Positions 9,694 to 18,603 of a stretch of DNA of 64,000 nucleotides are shown here, piece after piece. The number at the start of each line of letters is the position of its first letter. The stretch's first letter is position 1. The notes beneath the pieces were generated by a model that saw nothing but the letters and a program-made list of their open reading frames with translations, had not been told where the DNA came from and did not search any database. Position numbers and translations under genes: made by a program. Location of the stretch: NCBI GenBank assembly GCA_024644235.1, contig JAHELJ010000009.1:80438-144437 (forward strand), in the 5' to 3' direction. Source of the DNA: Lewinellaceae bacterium. Lineage in GTDB: Bacteria > Bacteroidota > Bacteroidia > Chitinophagales > Saprospiraceae.

Positions 9694-11094
9694 TTACTCT
9701 TCTTCATCATGTACATTCGGATTTGCTTTCTGGCGAGCCTCGGCAACCAACTTGTTAAAAGCCTCTAAATCAAGTTCTTTTTCTTCAATAGTTACTTCGG
9801 CTAAGATCGTTTCGAAAATCTTATCAGACATCTTCTCTTCATATGCCTTTCGCACCTGGTCTTGATCACCCATTAACCGGTTCACTGTCTGATCGAGCAT
9901 ATCGGGTGTAAATTGGTAACTACCCATATACTGCATCACTCTGGCTCTCAACACCTCTTTGACTTCATCCGGTTCCACCTTCAGGTCGAACTGATTTTTG
10001 ACCTTATTCTCAATCAAGGTCCACACTAAATTTCTGGCAAAGGCATCGTATTCCTTCTCCATCGTAGGCCCATCCAGATCCTTATTCCCTTCGATAAGCC
10101 ACCTTTTCAAGAAATCGTGTGGCAATTCAATCTGATGAAGCTCCAGTAGTTTTTCCTGAAAGTCACGAAACAGAAGAGCTTCAGATTGCTGGTTATAGTA
10201 AGCGGCAATATCTTCCTTGATACTATTCCTAGCTTCTTCAACCGTCGATACATTCCCTTCTCCAAAATAAGCGTCAAAAAAGTCCTTATCCAATGGTGCA
10301 GGTTCGATCCTGGTAATATCTGTGATTATACCCTTAAACCTGGCACCAACTTCCTTTTCTAGTTCATCCTCTTGAAGATTTAGGAAATATTTGCGTACGT
10401 ACTGTTCAGATGCTTCTTTTTCCAGCTTAAAAATGTCGAAATCTAACTCATCGCCTTTCTTGCCAGACAGTACTCGATCTCTCAGATCCTGATCAGCAAT
10501 CCGACTGATCATTATTCTAAACTCGGTTTGGCGAGGTGGTTCTTCATCTTCCCTTACCTCCTCTGCCTGAATTGTGAGCACATCGGTTTCAGTAAAATCC
10601 TGATCTGGATGCACATCAGAGCCTTTACGTTTCCTGGCCAGTAGCAATTCGTCATCTATCATTTGCTCACTCACGATTGCCACAGGTTTTTCAAACGTCG
10701 TTTCTTTTGAAACACCCTTAAGATCAAACTCAGGAGCTAATCCTATTTCAAACTTGAATTCAAAATCCTCCAGGTTCTTCAGTCCAAAATCATAGTTGCG
10801 TTGATCTGCTGAAGGAAGAGGCTGTCCAAGAATATCCAATTTTTCGGCTTCAAAATATCCTGACAATTCAGATTGCACTTGTTCGTTTACCACATCTGCC
10901 AAAACTGCCTTACCGTACATTTTTCTGATCACGCTCATAGGGACTTTCCCCTTCCTAAAGCCCTTCATCTGCACCTTTTGCTGATATTTCTTCAGCTCAC
11001 TATCGAGCTTGGGTACATATTGCCCTTTCGGGATCGTCACCAGCAGTTCTGCCTGTAACGGTGCTTTGTCTGTTCGTGAAATACTCATAGTCAT
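9694..11094 (-). CDS. tig: Trigger factor
   Basis: Trigger factor is the ribosome-associated chaperone at the polypeptide exit. The N-terminal ribosome-binding signature GFRKGKVP is present (about residues 49-56), followed by a central region in the place of the FKBP-type isomerase domain and a long helical C-terminal chaperone region ending in acidic residues. The central region is highly diverged from the standard PPIase fold, as is common in Bacteroidota. The start chosen is MTMSISRTD (466 residues); a second methionine two codons later is equally possible. It heads the tig-clpP-clpX order found in many bacteria. Confidence 0.93.
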   Translation of the reverse strand: MTMSISRTDKAPLQAELLVTIPKGQYVPKLDSELKKYQQKVQMKGFRKGKVPMSVIRKMYGKAVLADVVNEQVQSELSGYFEAEKLDILGQPLPSADQRNYDFGLKNLEDFEFKFEIGLAPEFDLKGVSKETTFEKPVAIVSEQMIDDELLLARKRKGSDVHPDQDFTETDVLTIQAEEVREDEEPPRQTEFRIMISRIADQDLRDRVLSGKKGDELDFDIFKLEKEASEQYVRKYFLNLQEDELEKEVGARFKGIITDITRIEPAPLDKDFFDAYFGEGNVSTVEEARNSIKEDIAAYYNQQSEALLFRDFQEKLLELHQIELPHDFLKRWLIEGNKDLDGPTMEKEYDAFARNLVWTLIENKVKNQFDLKVEPDEVKEVLRARVMQYMGSYQFTPDMLDQTVNRLMGDQDQVRKAYEEKMSDKIFETILAEVTIEEKELDLEAFNKLVAEARQKANPNVHDEEE

Positions 11095-11168
11095 GATCCT
11101 TAATTTTAACAACCCCCGGCAGGAAGGTCCATTGAATGACCTGAGAGTCCAGATCCTTCAACTAAAAG

Positions 11169-11250
11169 TGCGGGTGGAGGGACTCGAACCCCCACGCCTC
11201 GCGGCACTAGATCCTAAGTCTAGCGTGTCTACCAATTCCACCACACCCGC
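11169..11250 (-). tRNA. tRNA-Leu (anticodon UAG)
   Basis: The minus strand folds as a class II tRNA of 82 bases. The acceptor stem is GCGGGTG with CACCCGC and an A discriminator. The anticodon arm CTAGA-CTTAGGA-TCTAG gives anticodon UAG, there is a variable arm, and the T arm has GGTTCGAGTCC. The CCA end is not encoded. The gene sits between tig and rsh. Confidence 0.96.
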
Positions 11251-11347
11251 AATGCCTTGTTCAATTTCCTGGTTCCACCTGGTCGGAACCGGTCTTGCTA
11301 CCTTCGGATCACCCGGCGGGCAAAAACTCGCCGAGGGAGTAAAAAAG
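11251..11347 (-). ncRNA. GC-rich structured segment upstream of tRNA-Leu, possible small RNA or leader
   Basis: Between a TAnnTTTG box (11353-11360) and the tRNA the minus strand is unusually GC-rich and self-complementary for this AT-leaning genome. It contains CTCGGCGAG, a GGTTCC/GGAACC stem closing an eight-base loop, and CCGG/CCGG flanking GATCCGAAGGTAGCAAGA. The string GAAGGTAGCAA resembles the 3' half of the conserved apical loop of bacterial SRP RNA (GGAAGGnAGCA), but the 5' half (CAGG) is not matched and I could not fold the ends together. It could be SRP RNA in a diverged form, a tRNA leader or another RNA. Confidence 0.35.
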
Positions 11348-11352
11348 CGCTG

Positions 11353-11360
11353 CAAATATA
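11353..11360 (-). promoter_or_regulatory. TAnnTTTG box upstream of the tRNA-Leu segment
   Basis: The minus strand reads TATATTTG. Transcription from here would begin near 11347 and cross about 97 bases of GC-rich sequence before the tRNA. Confidence 0.5.
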
Positions 11361-11437
11361 AAATCTTTTTGCTTTGCAGGTATTGGACCTTTCCCCTTGC
11401 AGCCTCCTGTATTACAAGGGTCTAACTAAAAATCTCT

Positions 11438-11445
11438 TAGCTTTG
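11438..11445 (+). promoter_or_regulatory. TAnnTTTG box upstream of rsh
   Basis: TAGCTTTG lies 58 bases before the rsh ATG. It is back to back with the tRNA-Leu box, making this a divergent promoter region. Confidence 0.5.
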
Positions 11446-11503
11446 CGACGAAACCTTCTCATTGGTATAATCGTTGTGACTATGAGTTTAATTAAGTGAA
11501 GGA

Positions 11504-13705
11504 ATGCCTGAAGTTTTAGTATCGGAAATAGAAGAAAGGCGATTGATACAGCGCGCTTATCGCAAGCTGCTGCGATCGATCAAAACCGATATGGATGACA
11601 CCGATCGACGGAATATCCGTATGGCATATGAGATCGCGGTAGATGCCCACAGTAAGCAGAGAAGGAAATCCGGAGAACCTTACATCCTCCACCCCATTGA
11701 GGTGGCGAGAATCTGTGCTGAGGAAATCGGCTTGGGTCCCACTGCGATTGTGGCCGCCTTGCTGCACGATACGGTGGAGGACACCCTTGTTACCCTGCCA
11801 GAGATCAGGGAGAAATTTGGGGAGAAAATCGCCAATCTGGTGGATGGTCTGACCAAGTTGAAAAGTGACTACAACCGCACCTCCGCTCAAGCTGAAAATT
11901 TTAAGAAAGTACTGAGTACCCTGATCTATGATGTACGGGTTGTACTGATTAAAATGGCTGATCGCCTGCACAATATGCGCACCCTGGGCGCGATGCCCAG
12001 ACACAAACAAATGCGCATCGCTGCAGAGACCAGTTACATCTATGCTCCTCTGGCTCACAGATTGGGTTTATATAATCTGAAGACTGAGTTCCAGGATCTC
12101 TGTATGAAGGTCATGGAGCGCGAGCAGTATGATGAGATTGCTCAGAAACTAAAAACAACCCGCACCGAACGAAATCAGTATATAGAAGAATTTATCGATC
12201 CTCTTAGGGACCAGCTCGATAGCCTGGGTATCAAATACAGAATACATGGTCGACCAAAATCGATTTCATCGATCTACAACAAGGTCCGGAAGAAGAAGGT
12301 GCCTTTTGAAGAGATTTACGATCTATTTGCTGTAAGAATCATCGTAGATGTGGCTAAGCGACAGGAGAAGCCGATATGCTGGCAGGTGTATTCGATCGTA
12401 ACGGACGTGCACACCCCTATACCCGAGCGATTGAAGGATTGGATCACCACCCCTAAATCAAATGGATACGAATCTCTCCATACCACGGTAATCGGACCTA
12501 AGGGCAGGTATGTGGAAGTCCAGATTCGAAGCGAACGAATGGATGAGATCGCTGAAAGAGGATTTGCTGCTCATTGGAAATATAAGGACGTGAGTCCGCA
12601 GCAAGATACCTATGAGACCTGGTTGGATAGTGTCCGTGAGATCATGGAAGATCGTGAGAAGGATGCATTTGAATTTGTGAGCGATTTCAAAACCAATCTT
12701 TTTAGTGAGGAGGTATTTGTCTACACCCCAAAAGGTGACATGAAGATTCTGCCTAAAGGAGCCACCGCATTGGATTTCGCCTTTAGTATCCATACCGATG
12801 TTGGCTACCATTGTACAGCTGTCAAAGTGAATAATAAGCTGGTGCCAATGGGTTACAAGTTGGAAAATGGTGATCAGGTCACCGTTACAACTAGCAAAAA
12901 TCAGCGCCCTAGCGAAAACTGGCTCAAGTTGGTCGTGACCAGCAGGGCCAAATCGAAGATTAAGTCCGCCATAAAGGAGGAAATTCGTGATCTGGGATCA
13001 TTGGGTAAGGAGACGCTGACGAGAAAACTGAAGCAGCTGAAGCTTGATTTTGAAGCTAATGTAGACGCTATAGCCAAACACTTTGGATTCAAGAATAGAC
13101 AAGAGCTTTTTTTCGCCATATATAATGAACGGGTTAATCTAACTGACCTGCGGAATTATTCGATCGAGAATGGAAAGCTGATTTTCAATGAGACCTCTCT
13201 CCGCACAAAGGTTATTCCTGCTCCCAGGAAGACTAGGAAAAAGGAAAGTAAACCACTGATAACCATAAATGGAGAACCAGGTGATCAGTATAACTATATT
13301 TTGGCTACATGTTGCCAGCCGGTACAAGGAGATGATATCTTCGCTTTTGTTGGATCAAATACAGGTATAAAGATCCACCGAATTAATTGTCCGAATGCTG
13401 AGCATCTGATGAGCAACTATGGTTATCGTACTTTGAAGGCAGAATGGTCGAGTGATGTAGCATCTGATTTTATTGTTGACCTTCTGATTTCGGGAATAGA
13501 TGACGGGCCTGGGGTGATCGAACGGGTGACAAGCGAGATCTCGTCCAATCTAGGTCTCAATATCCGGTCTTTCTCTATCGAGGGGAACGAGGGATACTTC
13601 GAAGGAAAAATGAGTTTGATCGTGTCAAATACCAACCAAATGAATCAAGCGATCAACGCTTTAAAATCTTTGGATGGGGTTTCTTCTGTGACCAGAACTG
13701 AATAG
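11504..13705 (+). CDS. rsh: Bifunctional (p)ppGpp synthetase/hydrolase (Rel/Spo homologue)
   Basis: This 733-residue protein makes and degrades the alarmone (p)ppGpp. The N-terminal HD hydrolase is intact, with H49, the HD pair H88-D89 and E92-D93 in LLHDTVEDT. The synthetase domain follows (about 230-350) with GRPKSISSIYNK and GYESLHTTVIGP. A TGS domain begins at VYTPKGDMKILPKGATALDF, then a helical/zinc-finger-like region with CCQPV and a C-terminal ACT domain. Since both catalytic sites look intact it should be bifunctional. The fur-family gene follows after six bases, suggesting co-transcription. Confidence 0.95.
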   Translation: MPEVLVSEIEERRLIQRAYRKLLRSIKTDMDDTDRRNIRMAYEIAVDAHSKQRRKSGEPYILHPIEVARICAEEIGLGPTAIVAALLHDTVEDTLVTLPEIREKFGEKIANLVDGLTKLKSDYNRTSAQAENFKKVLSTLIYDVRVVLIKMADRLHNMRTLGAMPRHKQMRIAAETSYIYAPLAHRLGLYNLKTEFQDLCMKVMEREQYDEIAQKLKTTRTERNQYIEEFIDPLRDQLDSLGIKYRIHGRPKSISSIYNKVRKKKVPFEEIYDLFAVRIIVDVAKRQEKPICWQVYSIVTDVHTPIPERLKDWITTPKSNGYESLHTTVIGPKGRYVEVQIRSERMDEIAERGFAAHWKYKDVSPQQDTYETWLDSVREIMEDREKDAFEFVSDFKTNLFSEEVFVYTPKGDMKILPKGATALDFAFSIHTDVGYHCTAVKVNNKLVPMGYKLENGDQVTVTTSKNQRPSENWLKLVVTSRAKSKIKSAIKEEIRDLGSLGKETLTRKLKQLKLDFEANVDAIAKHFGFKNRQELFFAIYNERVNLTDLRNYSIENGKLIFNETSLRTKVIPAPRKTRKKESKPLITINGEPGDQYNYILATCCQPVQGDDIFAFVGSNTGIKIHRINCPNAEHLMSNYGYRTLKAEWSSDVASDFIVDLLISGIDDGPGVIERVTSEISSNLGLNIRSFSIEGNEGYFEGKMSLIVSNTNQMNQAINALKSLDGVSSVTRTE

Positions 13706-13711
13706 ATATAC

Positions 13712-14194
13712 ATGACTGACAAGATTGCAAAAACGGATATTATTGTGGAGGTCAAGAGCATTTTTTCCAAGCACTTGGAAGCACAAGGTTTGCGAAAGAC
13801 TCCCGAACGCTTTGCAATACTTGAGGAGATTTATAAGCGTACAGATCATTTCGACGCGGAAGCTCTATACATTCATATGAAGAACCAAAATTACCGGGTA
13901 AGCAGGGCTACCGTGTACAATACCTTAGAATTGCTCGTATCCTGTGACTTGATAAAGAAACATCAGTTTGGTAAAAATCTGGCACAGTATGAAAAGTCAC
14001 ACGGTTATAAGCAGCATGATCATCTGATCTGTGAAGACTGTGGACGAGTACTTGAGTTTTGCGATCCGCGGATTCAACAGATCAAGGATATGATGGGCGA
14101 TATACTTCATTTCAAGATCACAGACCACTCTTTGAATTTATATGGCCAATGTATCGGACCTTGTGAGCATAATCCAAAGACTCGGAAGGATTAA
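13712..14194 (+). CDS. Fur-family transcriptional regulator
   Basis: A 160-residue metal- or peroxide-responsive repressor. It has the N-terminal winged helix ([16 protein letters not shown] and the recognition helix in [13 protein letters not shown]) and the dimerisation domain with a structural zinc site: CEDC at about 107-110 and the C-x-x-x-C of GQCIGPC near the end. The sequence does not settle whether it is Fur, Zur or PerR. It sits six bases downstream of rsh. I see no obvious palindromic Fur box in this window. Confidence 0.9.
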   Translation: MTDKIAKTDIIVEVKSIFSKHLEAQGLRKTPERFAILEEIYKRTDHFDAEALYIHMKNQNYRVSRATVYNTLELLVSCDLIKKHQFGKNLAQYEKSHGYKQHDHLICEDCGRVLEFCDPRIQQIKDMMGDILHFKITDHSLNLYGQCIGPCEHNPKTRKD

Positions 14195-14219
14195 AGGCCA
14201 GGCCAGACGTCAGTTTTCT

Positions 14220-14227
14220 TATATTTG
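14220..14227 (+). promoter_or_regulatory. purA: TAnnTTTG box upstream of purA
   Basis: TATATTTG lies 28 bases before the purA ATG, the same spacing as at glyA. Confidence 0.5.
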
Positions 14228-14255
14228 ACGTTTAGCAAATCTAGCATCTATTTCT

Positions 14256-15545
14256 ATGCCTGTTGATGTGATTTTGGGCCTTCAGTGGGGTGATGAAGGA
14301 AAGGGTAAAATTGTGGATTACCTAGCCCCTCAATACGACCTTATCTGCAGATTTCAGGGTGGACCGAATGCGGGTCACACCCTTAAATTCGGAGGGGAGA
14401 AGCACGTTCTTCATACTATTCCGTCTGGTATATTCAGAAATAACCTCAAGAATCTCATCGGTGGGGGTGTGGTTATTGATCCCATTACCCTTGAGAAAGA
14501 ACTTCAAAATATACGTGCTTCCGGTGTGGAAGTTGAAGGAAGACTCTTGGTATCTCGAAAAGCGCATCTGATCCTACCTACTCATCGAATGCTTGACAAA
14601 GCCTCGGAAGCAGCTAAGGGGATGGCAAAAATCGGATCCACTTTGAGAGGGATCGGACCCACCTATATGGATAAAACAGGAAGAAATGGATTGAGGGTAG
14701 GTGACCTGGAAGCAAATGATTTTGAAAACCGATACCGGATCCTGAAAGAAAAGCACCTGGGCTTGTTGAAAATTTATCCATCATTGGATTTCCCGCTTGA
14801 AGAAGAAGAGAGTAAGTGGTTTGATAGTCTGCAAAGCCTCAAAGGGCTTACCTTCGTTGATGGGGAATACTATATCAACGATCGTCTAAAGCAAGGCAAA
14901 AGGGTCCTGGCCGAAGGAGCACAGGGAAGCATGTTGGATATTGATTACGGAACCTATCCGTATGTGACATCATCAAATACGATAAGCGCAGGTGTTTGCA
15001 CAGGTCTGGGTGTTTCACCCTCTAGCATAAACGAGGTGATTGGAATCACCAAAGCTTATTGTACCAGGGTCGGAAGTGGCCCTTTTCCAACGGAGCTAAA
15101 CGATCAAACCGGAGAGCAGCTGCGCAAAGTGGGAAGCGAGTTTGGTGCTACCACCGGTAGGCCCCGGAGGTGTGGCTGGCTTGATTTGGTTCAACTCCGA
15201 TATGCTATCATGATCAATGGAGTGACTCAATTAGTCATGACTAAGATAGATGTGTTGGATGAGTTTGACGAGATCGGAGTTGGAAATAGCTATCAATGTG
15301 CCGGAGAACCTATCCAAAGCTTACCTTTTGACCTGACATCCTCCGACCTGAAGCCAATATTTGAATTTCACCAGGGTTGGTCTGCTTCACTTGACGGTGT
15401 ACGGTCATTTGAAGACCTGCCTGAAAATGCCAGGAAATATGTCGAGATGCTTGAAGATAAGCTGGGCATCTCTTTTTCAATGATTTCGACGGGCCCGGAA
15501 CGAAGTAAGCTGGTTTTGCGATCTGTCAGTCTGCCGTCGCTGTGA
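14256..15545 (+). CDS. purA: Adenylosuccinate synthetase
   Basis: PurA joins IMP and aspartate with GTP on the way to AMP. The 429-residue product carries the GTP-binding loop GLQWGDEGKGK, the catalytic GGPNAGHT, GSTLRGIGPTY, EGAQGSMLDIDYGTYP and the substrate loop TTGRPRRCGW. Length and motif order are normal. Its last 20 bases overlap the methyltransferase gene on the opposite strand. Confidence 0.97.
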   Translation: MPVDVILGLQWGDEGKGKIVDYLAPQYDLICRFQGGPNAGHTLKFGGEKHVLHTIPSGIFRNNLKNLIGGGVVIDPITLEKELQNIRASGVEVEGRLLVSRKAHLILPTHRMLDKASEAAKGMAKIGSTLRGIGPTYMDKTGRNGLRVGDLEANDFENRYRILKEKHLGLLKIYPSLDFPLEEEESKWFDSLQSLKGLTFVDGEYYINDRLKQGKRVLAEGAQGSMLDIDYGTYPYVTSSNTISAGVCTGLGVSPSSINEVIGITKAYCTRVGSGPFPTELNDQTGEQLRKVGSEFGATTGRPRRCGWLDLVQLRYAIMINGVTQLVMTKIDVLDEFDEIGVGNSYQCAGEPIQSLPFDLTSSDLKPIFEFHQGWSASLDGVRSFEDLPENARKYVEMLEDKLGISFSMISTGPERSKLVLRSVSLPSL

Positions 15546-16209
15546 CGATATATTGATAATCCAGGGTTTTATCATCAATCTTAGTGATTCGATAGCCAGC
15601 CTCTTTTAATTCCTGCTCAGTTGTTGCCAGAGGTATCTTTTCCTCTGGAGGAGGCCCTTCAGGGATGTCTTTCATTTTGAATTCAATGATCACGATCTTA
15701 GCACCCGGTGCCAGAGCAGCCTTCAGATTTTTCAGATAAGCGACACGATCAGAAATGTACGCATAAGTGTTTACAATCAACACTGCTTCTGCTTCACCTT
15801 CGGCCAGCATTGGATCATCAGCACTGGCTAGCCTGGCTTCAAATTTTTCGCGCTCTTCCGGAGAGAGTAAGGTTTTTTTCTCGTTCATGAAACGTATAAA
15901 GCGGGGATCAATATCAACCGCAACAACTTTTTTAGCCACCCGCAACAACCGAAAAGCGAAGTAACCACTCCCCGCACCGATATCAACGATTGTCTTGTCA
16001 CTTACGTCTCCCAATAATTCTATAACACGATCGGGTTTTTGCCAGATGTGACGATTCTCGTCCTCGTAGGTACTGACCATATCATCAAATTCCCCATTTG
16101 CAGCTCCAGAATCGGTTCGAGCATTAGTACTCTGACTGGGAGTAGAAGCCGACTCGCAAGCCAGCAGCAACACTATACTAACGATGAAGAATGAGAGTGT
16201 TTTTATCAT
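15526..16209 (-). CDS. Class I SAM-dependent methyltransferase with lipoprotein signal
   Basis: The domain (about residues 70-225) has the Rossmann motif I IVDIGAGSGYFAFRLL and the acidic VVAVDID of motif II, and it resembles small-molecule methyltransferases. The N-terminus, however, is a lipoprotein signal: MIKTLSFFIVSIVLLLAC then a serine-rich linker. I chose the methionine 12 bases after the dacB stop; a longer frame would add 27 residues overlapping dacB. If the signal is used, the enzyme lies outside the cytoplasm, where SAM is not expected. It is the last gene of the rimK-M14-dacB operon, and its substrate is unknown. Confidence 0.75.
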   Translation of the reverse strand: MIKTLSFFIVSIVLLLACESASTPSQSTNARTDSGAANGEFDDMVSTYEDENRHIWQKPDRVIELLGDVSDKTIVDIGAGSGYFAFRLLRVAKKVVAVDIDPRFIRFMNEKKTLLSPEEREKFEARLASADDPMLAEGEAEAVLIVNTYAYISDRVAYLKNLKAALAPGAKIVIIEFKMKDIPEGPPPEEKIPLATTEQELKEAGYRITKIDDKTLDYQYIVTATAD

Positions 16210-16220
16210 TGTGTGGGCAG

Positions 16221-17648
16221 CTACTCCAAGGAAAGATACATGCTCTCCAACAAATCTTCTAATTTGGACAGAAGTACCTGCCTGGAACAATTAGCATTAT
16301 AAGTCAATACGCAGAAAGCATATTCACGACCGTTCTCTGATTTGATATAGCCAGCATAATTTCGTGATCCTTCAATGAGTCCGCTCTTTGCTTTGATGTT
16401 TCCAGCAGCTTTTGTCCTCCTAAGCATGTTCCTCATTGTGCCGGAAACACCAGCTACAGACATGGTCGACTCGATCAACCTATAAGACTCCCTATCAGCA
16501 TGAATCTGTCGAAGAAGATCGACCATACTTCTTGAAGTAACTGCATTATCAGGAGCCAGCCCGGAATAGTCTGTAAATCTACAGCCACTGATATCGATTC
16601 CTTCACTTCGGTAGAAGTGCTGCAGTACCGGTTCATGCGCTCGTTCTTCAGCCAAACGCAATTCCAGATACTTACCTATGGCCTCGGCATAAAGATTAAC
16701 GCTATGCTGATTGGTGATTCGTGACACTTCGAGTAGAGGTGGAGACTTAAACGTTGCTATCACATTGAAAGCACCGGCTGGTTTGACATAGATTGATTTG
16801 GCCTCTCCGCCAACCGAAATCTCTGAAGAAATCAAACGTGTTTTCAGCTGACTAGTCATGAACTTAGCTGGATCGGGTAAAGCACCTTTGATTGTGAATG
16901 TTCGACTCCCGGGAGGAATTGTTCCGTAGATCATTATTGATTCTTGAAAGGGAGAACCAAAAACATAGGCTTCATCCCCACTACCTTCCGGGCCGGCACT
17001 CACAAAATTTTCTACCGTCAATCCGGGGACCTCGGGATAGATACTCTCGATCTCAGTGGGCATCCCTGGGCGCGCCTGTTTGAACCGGATATAAAATAGA
17101 TTATCATGGGCATTGAGACCGAATGCACCTGCTCCATAATAATTCGCCAGATCTTTGTATGGCCACGAAGACCCTGCCGCCAACCGGCTAAGGCTGTGGC
17201 CATCACCAAGGATATTACCCTCGATGACCCTAATATTACTTTCTATTACAGATTCTACCACTCTGGTTAAGAACTTATCAAATTCAGCAATTGAAAGGTA
17301 TCGCGACCCTACCGTCGGATCTCCATAGCCACGCACTATCAGGTCACCTGACAGCACCCCATCAACAATGTTACCCTGGTACCCCAGCTCTGTTTCAAAT
17401 TGAAATTGGGAGCCCAATACTTTCAATCCAGCCCATGTTGTAAAAACCTTCAATAGTGATGCCGGTGGCAATGCCAGATCGGAATTGAACTCGATCACTT
17501 CTTTGCCCGATGTAAGGTCGACAACCAGCATTCCGATGGTAGCATGTGCAAAACAGGGATCCGAGAGGATCTCATGGTACAATTTTTCAGATTGGCTCCA
17601 AAGGGATACCCAGGAAGAGCAAAGGCAGATAAGGATTATAGATTTCAT
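16221..17648 (-). CDS. dacB: D-alanyl-D-alanine carboxypeptidase/endopeptidase (PBP4 family)
   Basis: PBP4-type enzymes trim and cleave peptide cross-links of peptidoglycan in the periplasm. The 475-residue protein has a signal peptide (MKSIILICLCSSWVSLWSQ) and the three penicillin-binding motifs: SxxK at S64-K67 in PPASLLKVF, SxN in HSVNLYAE, and KSG (for KTG) in IKAKSGLIEGS. The large insert between the first two motifs is typical of this family. Its ATG overlaps the stop of the upstream M14 gene by four bases, so the two are likely translated in coupling. Confidence 0.92.
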   Translation of the reverse strand: MKSIILICLCSSWVSLWSQSEKLYHEILSDPCFAHATIGMLVVDLTSGKEVIEFNSDLALPPASLLKVFTTWAGLKVLGSQFQFETELGYQGNIVDGVLSGDLIVRGYGDPTVGSRYLSIAEFDKFLTRVVESVIESNIRVIEGNILGDGHSLSRLAAGSSWPYKDLANYYGAGAFGLNAHDNLFYIRFKQARPGMPTEIESIYPEVPGLTVENFVSAGPEGSGDEAYVFGSPFQESIMIYGTIPPGSRTFTIKGALPDPAKFMTSQLKTRLISSEISVGGEAKSIYVKPAGAFNVIATFKSPPLLEVSRITNQHSVNLYAEAIGKYLELRLAEERAHEPVLQHFYRSEGIDISGCRFTDYSGLAPDNAVTSRSMVDLLRQIHADRESYRLIESTMSVAGVSGTMRNMLRRTKAAGNIKAKSGLIEGSRNYAGYIKSENGREYAFCVLTYNANCSRQVLLSKLEDLLESMYLSLE

Positions 17649-18601
17649 TTTACTAGATCGGACTCATAGCCCAGATGAAACAATGCATCACCTTGATGAA
17701 CTACCGGGGTATTATTGTGACCAATGATGTACCCATCTCGAGTGGCTGCGACGGGTACTCGGGTGTTTCCATAAGGATCAAAGATTCCTCCCAGAGTCTC
17801 GCCTTTTTGAATCTTAGTACCAGACTTCTTACTCCAAATAAATATTCCTGCATGACTGGCTCTGATCCAAGAAGTCTTACGAAGCCTGATCACCTGGCCT
17901 GAGATTTCAGAGGTATCAATTAATCCCTTTGCATGTAATAATCTCCGTAAACCCTTCAATGCCGTTTCAATCGCGAAGCCATCTAATCTTAGCGCTTCAC
18001 CTCCTTCAAAAACGATCATGGGAATACCCATTGATTTCGCAGTCTTTCGCAGAGTCTTTCCGATTACAGGCTTTTCTATGATAAATGGAGCTGCAAATTG
18101 CAATGCGCATTCTTCTGCAGCAGGATCTCTCCGGCTGTATCTGATCTGAGGAAAGTTGAAGCGATTATCTCCACCTGTATGAAAATCTATACCAAAATCC
18201 ACCAAGGGCAGCACCTTCTTGGTCAGCATTCTTGCTACCCGCGATGCTAATGATCCTCTAAAGCTTCCGGGAAAGCTCCTGTTGACGTCTTTTCCATCAG
18301 GTACTTCCCTGGAAAAATTTATGAAGCCATACACATTCAAAACAGGGATCACAATAACGCAGCCGCAAAGCAAATTTTCGAAAAGACCGGATGATAAAGC
18401 TCTTCTGACGATCTCGACTCCATTAATTTCATCTCCATGCAGTCCTGCCAGGATCAGTATGGTGGGTCCCGGATTCAAGCTATTGAATACATGGGTCTTA
18501 ATAGAAACTCTGGCACCCGACGGCAGTCGACCAACATGCAGGCTGATCTCCCCGCTTTCTCCGGCTCCAAGCGTTCTGTTGTTGATTGTGATTTCCCCCA
18601 T
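17645..18601 (-). CDS. M14-family succinylglutamate desuccinylase/aspartoacylase-like protein
   Basis: A 318-residue predicted zinc hydrolase of the AstE/ASPA clan. The metal ligands are visible as H55 and E58 in LAGLHGDEINGVE and H141 in IDFHTGGDN; the conserved NP/DVNRSFPG segment binds the substrate carboxylate. The C-terminal part is a beta-rich barrel-like domain. Family members remove acyl groups from amino acids or act as carboxypeptidases. Its position two bases after rimK suggests it may act on RimK products, for example removing added glutamates; this is inference. Confidence 0.85.
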   Translation of the reverse strand: MGEITINNRTLGAGESGEISLHVGRLPSGARVSIKTHVFNSLNPGPTILILAGLHGDEINGVEIVRRALSSGLFENLLCGCVIVIPVLNVYGFINFSREVPDGKDVNRSFPGSFRGSLASRVARMLTKKVLPLVDFGIDFHTGGDNRFNFPQIRYSRRDPAAEECALQFAAPFIIEKPVIGKTLRKTAKSMGIPMIVFEGGEALRLDGFAIETALKGLRRLLHAKGLIDTSEISGQVIRLRKTSWIRASHAGIFIWSKKSGTKIQKGETLGGIFDPYGNTRVPVAATRDGYIIGHNNTPVVHQGDALFHLGYESDLVK

Positions 18602-18603
18602 TA

